From NCBI RefSeq assembly GCF_017654485.1, contig NZ_CP061091.1, forward strand, positions 2,238,501 to 2,302,500: 64,000 bases of DNA, given 5' to 3'. This stretch comes from Roseomonas marmotae (GTDB taxonomy: Bacteria; Pseudomonadota; Alphaproteobacteria; Acetobacterales; Acetobacteraceae). How positions within the stretch are numbered: position 1 is the first letter of the stretch; the number at the start of each line of letters is the position of its first letter. This document shows positions 18,092 to 25,376 of the stretch, in pieces. A program made the translations under genes and the position numbers. The notes under the pieces were generated by a model. It was not told the origin of the DNA, ran no database searches, and saw only the letters and a program-made list of their open reading frames with translations.

Positions 18092-18819
18092 GCAGCCAGG
18101 TCTGCCACGCGGTGCTCCAGCCTCTCCCGCGCAGGGGGCAGGGGGCGGTGCCGCGCGCCGAAAGCATCTCGCGTCAGGAAATGGCCGGCCAACCTGAGGC
18201 CTTGCAGCCAGGCCTTCGGGTCACGCTCGGCCTGGGCGCCGTGCAGGAAGCTCGGCAGTGGAAGCAGCCGGTCGGCATAGGGCGCCGCCGCCTCGGAGCA
18301 GACGGCGCGGCCGGTGCGGGGGGAAACCCAGTCCAGCTCATCCGTGGTGCCCGTGGCGGCGCAGCGGGATAGATCGAGGCCGTAGCCCAGGCCCTCCAGC
18401 AGCAGCAGCTCCCAGCGGATATAGTCGTCCACCACCTGCTCGGCGCCGGCATGGAGATGCGCCAGGATCGGCAGCAGGGCCGAGAAGACCCGCGGTTGCG
18501 GCTCGCGTTCCGGCAGTGCATCCGCCGCCAGGGCGCAGGCGGATTGCAGCAGTGCCAGCGCGAGCGGATCGTCCATGGCCAGGGCGGCGGTGGGATGCAC
18601 CATCTCCCCCGTGAGGTGGCCGAGCTGATCGGCCAGCCGGCCCACCCAGCGCACCTCCACAAGGTTGCCGGGTTGCCAGAGCCCCGACTGGGCGCGGGAG
18701 GAGCCCCCCTTGGCGAGCCCCGCATAGCGCCCATGCTGCTCGGTCAGCACGGAGAGGATGGCGCCGCCTTCGCCATAAGGGCGGGCCTCCAGCACGATGG
18801 CGGGGGCTTCCCATTCCAT
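18088..18819 (-). CDS. recO: DNA repair protein RecO
   Basis: 243 residues. The N-terminal OB fold begins with MEWEAPAIVLEARPYGEGGA and includes LTEQHGRYAGLAKGG. The helical C-terminal domain contains DDYIRWELLLLEGLGYGLDL and VSPRTGRAVC. RecO binds SSB and loads RecA onto gapped DNA with RecR. The gene follows era after nine bases and overlaps mug by four, the standard alphaproteobacterial order. No zinc-binding cysteine cluster is present. Confidence 0.95.
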   Translation of the reverse strand: MEWEAPAIVLEARPYGEGGAILSVLTEQHGRYAGLAKGGSSRAQSGLWQPGNLVEVRWVGRLADQLGHLTGEMVHPTAALAMDDPLALALLQSACALAADALPEREPQPRVFSALLPILAHLHAGAEQVVDDYIRWELLLLEGLGYGLDLSRCAATGTTDELDWVSPRTGRAVCSEAAAPYADRLLPLPSFLHGAQAERDPKAWLQGLRLAGHFLTRDAFGARHRPLPPARERLEHRVADLAA

Positions 18820-18828
18820 GAAAGGAAA

Positions 18829-19758
18829 CTAGCCGATATCTTCCAGACCAATGGCCCGAATGCGGGCGCGTTCCTCGTCCCAGCCCGAACGCTCCTTGAC
18901 GTTCAGGAAGAGATGGACGCGCCGCTCCAGCAGTGCCTCCAGCTCTGATCGCGCACGGCGGCCGATCTCCTTGATCCGCGCGCCTTTGTCACCGATCACG
19001 ATGGCCTTCTGCGAGGCGCGGCCGACATAGATGGTGCAGTCGATCCGCACGGAGCCATCGCGCCGCTCCTCCCACTGCTCGGTTTCCACCGTGGCGTGGT
19101 GGGGCACCTCCTCATGCGTCTGGCGCAGGATCTGCTCGCGCACGATCTCGGCCGCCAGCATGCGGTCGGGCAGGTCGGAGAGGTCGTCCTCCGGGAAGAG
19201 GTAGGGGCCCTGGGGGACGTGGCTGGCCATCATGTCCAGCAGACGCTCCACCCCATCGCCGGTCTCGGCGCTGATCATCAGCGTCTCGGCGAAGGAGATC
19301 TGCTCGTTCAGCGCGGCGGTGAGCGGCAGCAGGCGCTTGGTGTCGATCAGGTCGGTCTTGTTCAGGATCAGCCAGACCGGCGCCTTGCTACGCTTCAGCA
19401 CGGACAGGATGGATTGCAGCGCCTCGGTCAGGCCAGCGCGGGCATCGACCACCAGCAGGGCCAGATCGGCATCCTGAGTGCTCTCCCAGGCTGCGGCCAC
19501 CATCGCGCGGTCCAGCCGCCGGCGGGGGCTGAAGATGCCGGGGGTGTCGGCCAGGACCAGCTGCGCCCCCTTGTGCATCACGACGGCGCGGATACGGAAG
19601 CGCGTCGTCTGCGGCTTCGGGGAGACGATGGAGACCTTGCTGCCGGCCAGCCGGTTCACCAGGGTGGATTTGCCGGCATTGGGCGCGCCCACCACGGCGA
19701 TGATGCCGCAGCGGGTCCGCTGGTCGCCCTCGGGGGGGGGAATGGGGGTTTCGCTCAT
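18829..19758 (-). CDS. era: GTPase Era
   Basis: 309 residues. The GTPase domain has G1 GAPNAGKST, G2 around QTTRFRIR, G3 DTPG and G4 NKTDLI. The C-terminal KH domain contains IVIGDKGARIKEIGRRARSE. Era assists 30S ribosomal subunit assembly by binding 16S rRNA. The start is supported by the N-terminus GIIAVVGAPNAGKST falling at the usual distance. The gene lies nine bases after rnc, with which it is co-transcribed and functionally linked in rRNA maturation. Confidence 0.97.
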   Translation of the reverse strand: MSETPIPPPEGDQRTRCGIIAVVGAPNAGKSTLVNRLAGSKVSIVSPKPQTTRFRIRAVVMHKGAQLVLADTPGIFSPRRRLDRAMVAAAWESTQDADLALLVVDARAGLTEALQSILSVLKRSKAPVWLILNKTDLIDTKRLLPLTAALNEQISFAETLMISAETGDGVERLLDMMASHVPQGPYLFPEDDLSDLPDRMLAAEIVREQILRQTHEEVPHHATVETEQWEERRDGSVRIDCTIYVGRASQKAIVIGDKGARIKEIGRRARSELEALLERRVHLFLNVKERSGWDEERARIRAIGLEDIG

Positions 19759-19767
19759 TTCGTTAAT

Positions 19768-20433
19768 TCACAGTCCTGCCAGCCAGGCTTCGGCGGCGGC
19801 CTGCTCGGCTGCCCGCTTCGATTCGCCGCGGCCCTCCGCTTCCCGCCCACCGGCGTGCACGGCCACCACGAAGACAGGCATATGGGAGGGCCCGGTGGTG
19901 GAAACCAGCCGATACTCCGGCAGCCCCTCCGCCCGGCCCAAAGTATACTCTTGCAGCCGGCTCTTGGCCGACATCGGCGGCGTCGGATCGGCCTCGATAT
20001 GGCCAGCCCACTCGCGGCGGACGAAGCCACGCGCGGCCTCGAGCCCGCCATCCAGATAGAGGGCGCCGATCAGCGCCTCGGTCGCGTCGGCGATCACCGT
20101 CGCGCGGCCCCGCAGCCCCGTGCGCCCTTCGGCGGGCGGGATGCGCAGCGCGGCCGGCAGGCCGATGGCATCCCCTACCTTCGCCAGGGTCTCGGCCGCC
20201 ACCAGCACCGAAAGCCGCTTGCCCAGCGCGCCCTCCCGCTCCTGCGGGAAGCGTTCGGAGAGCCATTCGGCCATCACCAGCGCCAGCACGCGGTCGCCCA
20301 GGAATTCCAGCCGCTCGTTCGAATCCAACATGTCCCGCCGCGGGTCGGCGGCGGAACGATGCGTCATGGCGTGCGTCAACAGCGCCGGATTGACGAAGCT
20401 GTAGCCGATGCGTTCCTTGAAGTTGGTATTCAC
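19768..20433 (-). CDS. rnc: ribonuclease III
   Basis: 221 residues. The catalytic domain carries the signature ERLEFLGDRVLALVMAEWL and the second acidic motif DATEALIGALYLDGG. The C-terminal double-stranded RNA-binding domain starts near PMSAKSRLQEYTLGR. It processes rRNA precursors and structured mRNAs. GTG 20433 is chosen because it overlaps the lepB stop as GTGA and gives the normal N-terminus (NTNFKERIGYSF). An in-frame ATG at 20493 would add 20 non-conserved residues inside lepB. Confidence 0.95.
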   Translation of the reverse strand: MNTNFKERIGYSFVNPALLTHAMTHRSAADPRRDMLDSNERLEFLGDRVLALVMAEWLSERFPQEREGALGKRLSVLVAAETLAKVGDAIGLPAALRIPPAEGRTGLRGRATVIADATEALIGALYLDGGLEAARGFVRREWAGHIEADPTPPMSAKSRLQEYTLGRAEGLPEYRLVSTTGPSHMPVFVVAVHAGGREAEGRGESKRAAEQAAAEAWLAGL

Positions 20434-21188
20434 CGTACCGCCATGAACAGCCGGTTCCAGCGGACGGCGGAAGGCCATGCCCAGACCTGCCACCAGGCCG
20501 CGGAACCATCAACGGAGAAGAAGATCATCTCGGCCCGGCCGACCAGATTCTCCAGCGGCACGAAGCCGACGCCCACGGTCATGTCGCGGCTGTCGAGGCT
20601 GTTGTCGCGGTTGTCGCCCATGGCGAAGACATGGCCGGGGGGCACCAGATACTCCGGCGTATTGTCATATGCCTGGTTATCGGACGCTTCCAGGATCTCA
20701 TGCTGCCTCGGCCCTTCGCCGGGAGAGGGAGGAAGCGTTTCCCGGAACAGGCGGACGGTGATGCGCGGGCCGTCCCCCTCCACGGTGTAAAGGCCGAGGG
20801 CCTCGCGTGGCACTTCCTGGCCGTTCAGGAACAGGCGGCCATTTCGCACCTGCACGCGGTCACCGGGCAGGCCGATGATGCGCTTGATGTAGTCGGTGCT
20901 GTTGTCCCGGGGGAACTTGAAGACCGCCACATCCCCCCGCTTCGGCACGGCGCCGAAGATACGGCCCTCGAACAGGTCGGGGCCGAAGGGCAGGGAATAG
21001 CGCGAGTATCCGTAGGCGTATTTCGAGACGAACAGGTAATCACCCACCTGTAGCGTCGGAATCATGCTGCCGGAGGGAATGTTGAACGGCTCGAAAGCCA
21101 CGGTACGGATGCCGACGGCGATCAGGACGGCATAGACGATGGTCTTGAGGCTTTCCAGCCAGCCACCCGGCTTCTTCTGTGTCGTCAT
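20430..21188 (-). CDS. lepB: signal peptidase I
   Basis: 252 residues, anchored by an N-terminal helix (TIVYAVLIAVGIRTVAFEPF), with the active site in the periplasm. The catalytic Ser is in IPSGSMIPTL and the general-base Lys in YIKRIIGLPGD. The C-terminal box is GHVFAMGDNRDNSLDSR. It removes signal peptides from exported proteins. It heads lepB-rnc-era-recO-mug. The frame continues upstream to 21284, but ATG 21188 (MTTQKKPGGWLESLKT) is the family start. Confidence 0.96.
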   Translation of the reverse strand: MTTQKKPGGWLESLKTIVYAVLIAVGIRTVAFEPFNIPSGSMIPTLQVGDYLFVSKYAYGYSRYSLPFGPDLFEGRIFGAVPKRGDVAVFKFPRDNSTDYIKRIIGLPGDRVQVRNGRLFLNGQEVPREALGLYTVEGDGPRITVRLFRETLPPSPGEGPRQHEILEASDNQAYDNTPEYLVPPGHVFAMGDNRDNSLDSRDMTVGVGFVPLENLVGRAEMIFFSVDGSAAWWQVWAWPSAVRWNRLFMAVR

Positions 21189-21280
21189 GAGAGGTTTACG
21201 GCGAGGCCTTGCTTCGGTACGCCGCGCCAGCCGCCGCGACCACGATGTTGAGGGGGTAGAGCCTGCTGTGAGGTCGCATG

Positions 21281-22306
21281 TCAAGGAACCGCTTCGCCGG
21301 GCAGGCCGAAGGCTTCGGCCAGCAGGCGGAAGGAGCGGCGCCGGGCTTCAGGGTCGTGCAGGGGCGTCAGCACCGCGACTTCCTCCACCCCAAGTTCCGC
21401 CGCCAGCGCCTCCAGGCGGGTCCGTACCTGTTCAGGCGTGCCGATGATGGCGCGCTGGCGTATCCGCTCCAGCCTAGCCAGTTCAGCGTCGGAATAGTGG
21501 TAGGCTTCGGCTTCCTCGACGCTCGGCAGGGGTGGGAAGATGCCGCGGTCGCGGGAGAGCCGCCACAGCTCGCGGGAGCGGAAGAGGCGGCGGGCCTCGG
21601 CCTCCGTCTCTGCGCAGAGGGCGAAGATGCCGATGGCGGCGTGCGGCGCGGGCAGACGCCCGGCGTCCGCCCGGAAACCGTGCCGGTACTGCGCGATGGC
21701 CTCGGCGGCGCCCGCGCCCTCGGTGATGAAATAGGCGAAGCAGTAGGGCAGGCCCAGATAGGCGGCGAGTTGCGCGCCATAGTCGGAGCTGCCGAGCACC
21801 CAGACCTGCGGCGTCGTCGGCACTTCCGGCTGGGCCCGGATGGCGCGGAAGGGGTGGTCCACCGGCAGGCCTTCCCCCAGCCAGCCCAGCACCTCCTGAA
21901 CCTGCTGCGGGAAGCGGTCGGCCGACTGGGCGGCGGCGGGGTTGAGCGCGAAGGCGGTGCGGCCGTCGCTTCCCGGCGCGCGTCCCACGCCGAGGTCGAT
22001 GCGGCCTGGGGCGATGGCCTCCAGCATGCGGAACTGCTCCGCCACCTTCAGGCTGGCATAGTGGGGCAGCATGATGCCGGCCGAGCCGACACGGATGCGG
22101 CGGGTAGTAGCGGCGATGGCGGCGATCAGCACCTCCGGCGCCGCGCCGGCATGGCTGGCGCTGTTGTGGTGCTCGGCCAGCCAGTAGCGGGCAAAGCCCA
22201 GCCGGTCAGCCAGCCGCGCAAGTTCCAGCGTCTCTTGCACCGCCTCAGCGGCGTTCCGGCCAGAGGCGATGGTGGATTGGTCCAGGATGGAAAGGGTCAG
22301 CGCCAT
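21281..22306 (-). CDS. LLM-class flavin-dependent oxidoreductase
   Basis: 341 residues of the bacterial-luciferase-like TIM-barrel family, closest to the YhbW/MsnO8-like subgroup. Diagnostic segments are FARYWLAEHHNSASHAGAAP, VGSAGIMLPHYASLKVAEQF and PGRIDLGVGRAPGSDG. Such enzymes use reduced flavin (FMNH2 or F420) for monooxygenation, and the substrate is unknown. A sigma70-like promoter lies in an AT-rich gap just upstream. The gene interrupts the ancestral acpS-lepB neighbourhood. Confidence 0.9.
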   Translation of the reverse strand: MALTLSILDQSTIASGRNAAEAVQETLELARLADRLGFARYWLAEHHNSASHAGAAPEVLIAAIAATTRRIRVGSAGIMLPHYASLKVAEQFRMLEAIAPGRIDLGVGRAPGSDGRTAFALNPAAAQSADRFPQQVQEVLGWLGEGLPVDHPFRAIRAQPEVPTTPQVWVLGSSDYGAQLAAYLGLPYCFAYFITEGAGAAEAIAQYRHGFRADAGRLPAPHAAIGIFALCAETEAEARRLFRSRELWRLSRDRGIFPPLPSVEEAEAYHYSDAELARLERIRQRAIIGTPEQVRTRLEALAAELGVEEVAVLTPLHDPEARRRSFRLLAEAFGLPGEAVP

Positions 22307-22359
22307 AGCATGAGCCTAGCGCATTGACAGATCATGGGAAGTCACGGAAGTGCGGTTGA

Positions 22360-22388
22360 GTTATCCGACGAAAAAACTTCAATAACAA
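22360..22388 (-). promoter_or_regulatory. sigma70-like promoter for the LLM oxidoreductase gene
   Basis: On the minus strand TTGTTA (22388-22383) and GATAAC (22365-22360) are separated by exactly 17 bases in a markedly AT-rich stretch within an otherwise very GC-rich region. The spacing and position, about 55-80 bases before ATG 22306, fit a housekeeping promoter. No experimental support is visible. Confidence 0.4.
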
Positions 22389-23477
22389 TTAGCTATCAGA
22401 ATTTTCTGAGTTGGTGTGGCGGCTATGGTGCTGATAAGGCACGCCATCCAGCGGCCCTTCGACCTGCCACTCACCATCCTTGATCGCGGCGAAATCTGGC
22501 CCCAGGGGGGCCTTGCCGGCCCCATCGGGAAGGTCCAGCACATAGGTGGGCCAAGCCAGGCCGGAGATGCGGCCCCGCAGCCCACGCAGCAAGGCGCGCC
22601 CTTCCTCGATCGGCACCTCGAAGCGGGCGGTGCCGGGGGCACGATCCAGTTGATGCAGGTAGTAAGGCTTCACCTGGGTCGACAACATGGCGCGGAACAA
22701 GTTTTCAAGGGCCTGGGAGGAGTCGTTCACGCCGCGCAGCAGAACGCTTTGCCCCAGCAAAGTGACGCCAGCTTGGCTCAGGCGACGCAGCGCCACCTTC
22801 GCGGCCGGAGAGAACTCGCGGGCATGATTGGCATGAACACAGAGGAATGCTGCTTTATCCGTTGATAATGCAGCAATAAGGCGATCGTCCACCCGCTCCG
22901 GCGCCGTCACGGGCACCCGCGAGTGCAGGCGGATGATGTCCAGATGCGGAATGGCGGAGAGGCGGCCCATGATATGCGCGAGGCGCCGGGCCGAAAGCAT
23001 CAGCGGGTCGCCGCCTGTCAGGATCGCCTCCCGCACGGTCGGGGTAGCGGCGAACCAGTCCAGCGCCGTCTCCAGTTCGGCTTCGGTCAGCAACCCGCCA
23101 TCCGGTCCCACCACCTCGCGACGGAAACAGAAGCGGCAATAGACCGGGCAGGCGAGCAGGGGCTTCAGCAGCGCGCGATCGGGGTAGCGATGCACAACGC
23201 CCTTCACGGGAGTGAAGGGTGCGTCGCTGGTGGGGTCGCTGCGCTCATCCGGCCGTGTCACCAGTTCCGCGACGTCGGGGACGTACTGACGGGCGATAGG
23301 ATCGGCGGGGTCGTCACGGTCGATCAGGGCCTGGACGGCGGGGGTGATCGCCATGGCGAAGTGTTCCGCCACGCGGCGCAGGCCCGGCTCCGCCTCAGGT
23401 CGCGCCAGGCCGGCCTGGACCAGGGATGCGGGGTCGCGCAACGTGCGCGGCTTCAATTGCGGGTCACCGTCAGGCAT
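22389..23477 (-). CDS. epmB: EF-P beta-lysylation radical SAM protein, lysine 2,3-aminomutase-like
   Basis: 362 residues. The radical-SAM cluster ligands are Cys110, Cys114 and Cys117 (CPVYCRFCFRR). The PLP-binding lysine motif is LPDGAGKAPLGPD near the end, and YYLHQLDRAPGTARFE is the usual preceding segment. The length and short C-terminus favour EpmB, which isomerises alpha-lysine to beta-lysine for attachment to elongation factor P, over catabolic lysine 2,3-aminomutase. The divergent epmA homologue 28 bases away supports this role. The efp gene itself is not in the window. Confidence 0.85.
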   Translation of the reverse strand: MPDGDPQLKPRTLRDPASLVQAGLARPEAEPGLRRVAEHFAMAITPAVQALIDRDDPADPIARQYVPDVAELVTRPDERSDPTSDAPFTPVKGVVHRYPDRALLKPLLACPVYCRFCFRREVVGPDGGLLTEAELETALDWFAATPTVREAILTGGDPLMLSARRLAHIMGRLSAIPHLDIIRLHSRVPVTAPERVDDRLIAALSTDKAAFLCVHANHAREFSPAAKVALRRLSQAGVTLLGQSVLLRGVNDSSQALENLFRAMLSTQVKPYYLHQLDRAPGTARFEVPIEEGRALLRGLRGRISGLAWPTYVLDLPDGAGKAPLGPDFAAIKDGEWQVEGPLDGVPYQHHSRHTNSENSDS

Positions 23478-23505
23478 GGTCGCGCGGCCTTACGCCTGGA
23501 CCTCT

Positions 23506-24576
23506 ATGACCGCAATGCCCGATCCATCATCCCTGCCGCCAGAATGGCACCCAGACCGGCTGGCCGCCCGCCTGCCGGCGCTGCGTCAGCGGGCCGAGCT
23601 GCTGGCCCAAACCCGCGCCTTCTTCACCGCCCGCGGCTATACCGAGGTCGAGACACCGGCCCTCGTGCCCGCACCGGGGATGGAGGTCCATCTGGCTGCC
23701 TTCAGAACCCTGTTCCGCCCCATGCTGGGCGAAGGGGAGCAGCCACTCTGGCTGCGGACTTCGCCAGAACTGGCCATCAAGCGGCTGCTTGTGGCGGGGG
23801 CCGGGCCGGTCTTCGAGATCGCGCGTGTCTGGCGCAACGGCGAGGTCTCGCCCCGGCACCACCCCGAATTCACCATGCTGGAATGGTATCGTCCGGCGGC
23901 CTCGCTGGAATCGCTGATGGAGGAAACCGAAGCCTTCCTGCGCGCCACGCTGCCGCCGCGCGTGTCCCATGGCGGTGTGGAGACGGATCTCTCAGGGCCT
24001 TTCGAGCGGCTGACTGTCGCCGAGGCTTTCCGGCGACACTGTGAGGGGCTGGACATCCTGGCGACCCTCGACGGGAGCGGAACGGGCGATGCGGCGCTGC
24101 TGCGGGATGCGGCTGCCAGGGCCGGCATGCCGCCACGCGAGCAGGAGAGTTGGGAGGATCTGTTCTTCCGCCTGGTGCTGGAGCGCGTGGAGCCGCAGTT
24201 GGGCCGGGCGAGGCCGACCTTTCTCACGCACTGGCCGGCACCCCAGGCCGCCCTGGCGCGGCGGGACCCGGCAGACCCGCGTGCCGCCCTACGCTTCGAG
24301 CTCTTCGTGGCCGGCATCGAGCTGGCCAATGCTTTCGATGAACTGACGGATGCTGAGGAGCAGGCCGGCCGCTTCGCCCACGACGTGGCGGAGCGCCATC
24401 GACTCTATGGCGAGGGCTGGCCAGTGGATGAGGATTTCCTGGAGGCCCTGCGCCACGGCATGCCCGCGACCGCGGGCATCGCTCTGGGCTTCGACCGGCT
24501 GGCCATGCTGCGGGCCGGTGCGGACAACATCACCGACACCTTGTGGTTGGGGCGCTGGCCCTATTCCACAAACTGA
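23506..24576 (+). CDS. epmA: EF-P lysine aminoacylase EpmA (PoxA/GenX)
   Basis: 356 residues resembling a class II lysyl-tRNA synthetase catalytic core without the anticodon-binding domain. Motif 1 region: AQTRAFFTARGYTEVETPAL; motif 2: FEIARVWRNGE...PEFTMLEWYRP; motif 3: GIALGFDRLAMLRAG. It ligates beta-lysine, the EpmB product, to the conserved Lys of EF-P, relieving ribosome stalling at polyproline. ATG 23506 or ATG 23515 could start it. The 3' end overlaps bpt by 16 bases on the opposite strand. Confidence 0.9.
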   Translation: MTAMPDPSSLPPEWHPDRLAARLPALRQRAELLAQTRAFFTARGYTEVETPALVPAPGMEVHLAAFRTLFRPMLGEGEQPLWLRTSPELAIKRLLVAGAGPVFEIARVWRNGEVSPRHHPEFTMLEWYRPAASLESLMEETEAFLRATLPPRVSHGGVETDLSGPFERLTVAEAFRRHCEGLDILATLDGSGTGDAALLRDAAARAGMPPREQESWEDLFFRLVLERVEPQLGRARPTFLTHWPAPQAALARRDPADPRAALRFELFVAGIELANAFDELTDAEEQAGRFAHDVAERHRLYGEGWPVDEDFLEALRHGMPATAGIALGFDRLAMLRAGADNITDTLWLGRWPYSTN

Positions 24577-25307
24577 AGAATGTCGCTTTGGTCCATCTCA
24601 CGCCAATGGCCGCCCGTGAGGATCTCGCTCGGCTGGAAGCGGGCCTTGTAGGCCATCTTGCGGCTCTGGGGCACCCAGTAGCCGAGATAGACAAAGGGCA
24701 GGCCTATCCGCAGAGCTTCCTGCACCAGCCACAGCACGGCATGGGTGCCGAGGGAGCGGCGTTCCAGCAGAGGATCGTAGAAGGAATAGACGGCGGAGAG
24801 CCCGTCGCTCAGCCGGTCGGTCAGGCAGGCGGCCACCAAGCGGCCGTCGGGGTCGCGGAACTCCGCGACATGGGTGGTGATCGGCGTATCCTCGATCATG
24901 GCGCGGTAGTCGTAGAAGCCCATCGAGGCCATGTCGCCGTCGTTATGGCGGGCCTGCTGGTAGCGCTGGAAAAGGTTGAACTGCTCCGCCGTGGCCCGCG
25001 GCGCGACCTCATATGCCGTCAGGTCGGCATTGGCGCGGGCCACGCGCCGCTGGGTGCGGTCAGGCTGGAAGCGCGCGCAGACGATGCGGATGGGGATGCA
25101 GGCCTGGCAGCCCGGACAGACCGGAGAATAGGCGATGTTGTGACTGCGCCGGAACCCGGCGCGGGAGAGGCGGTCGTGCAGCGCCTCGGATTCCACGCCT
25201 GTCAATTCGGTCACGACCTTCCGCTCCGTCCGTCCGGCCAGATAAGGGCAGGGCATCGGGGCGGTCGTGTAGAAGAATTGCGGGCGGCGCGTGGTGCGGT
25301 GGAGCAT
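24561..25307 (-). CDS. bpt: aspartate/glutamate leucyltransferase (N-end rule)
   Basis: 248 residues of the Ate1-related bacterial transferase Bpt, which adds Leu from Leu-tRNA to proteins with N-terminal Asp or Glu, marking them for ClpAP. The N-terminal cysteine region PCPYLAGRTERKVVTEL and the cluster CPGCQACIPIRI are present. The central RHNDGDMASMGFYDYRAMI and the GNAT-like YLGYWVPQSRKMAYKARFQP complete the family pattern. Alphaproteobacterial members are also annotated as arginyltransferases, so the transferred amino acid is not certain. Confidence 0.92.
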   Translation of the reverse strand: MLHRTTRRPQFFYTTAPMPCPYLAGRTERKVVTELTGVESEALHDRLSRAGFRRSHNIAYSPVCPGCQACIPIRIVCARFQPDRTQRRVARANADLTAYEVAPRATAEQFNLFQRYQQARHNDGDMASMGFYDYRAMIEDTPITTHVAEFRDPDGRLVAACLTDRLSDGLSAVYSFYDPLLERRSLGTHAVLWLVQEALRIGLPFVYLGYWVPQSRKMAYKARFQPSEILTGGHWREMDQSDILQFVE

Positions 25308-25376
25308 GTCTTTTCAGCCATAGTCTCCCCGCCCGCAGGCGCCGAAGCAACAGTCGAGATGCGGCGGAACAGCGCT

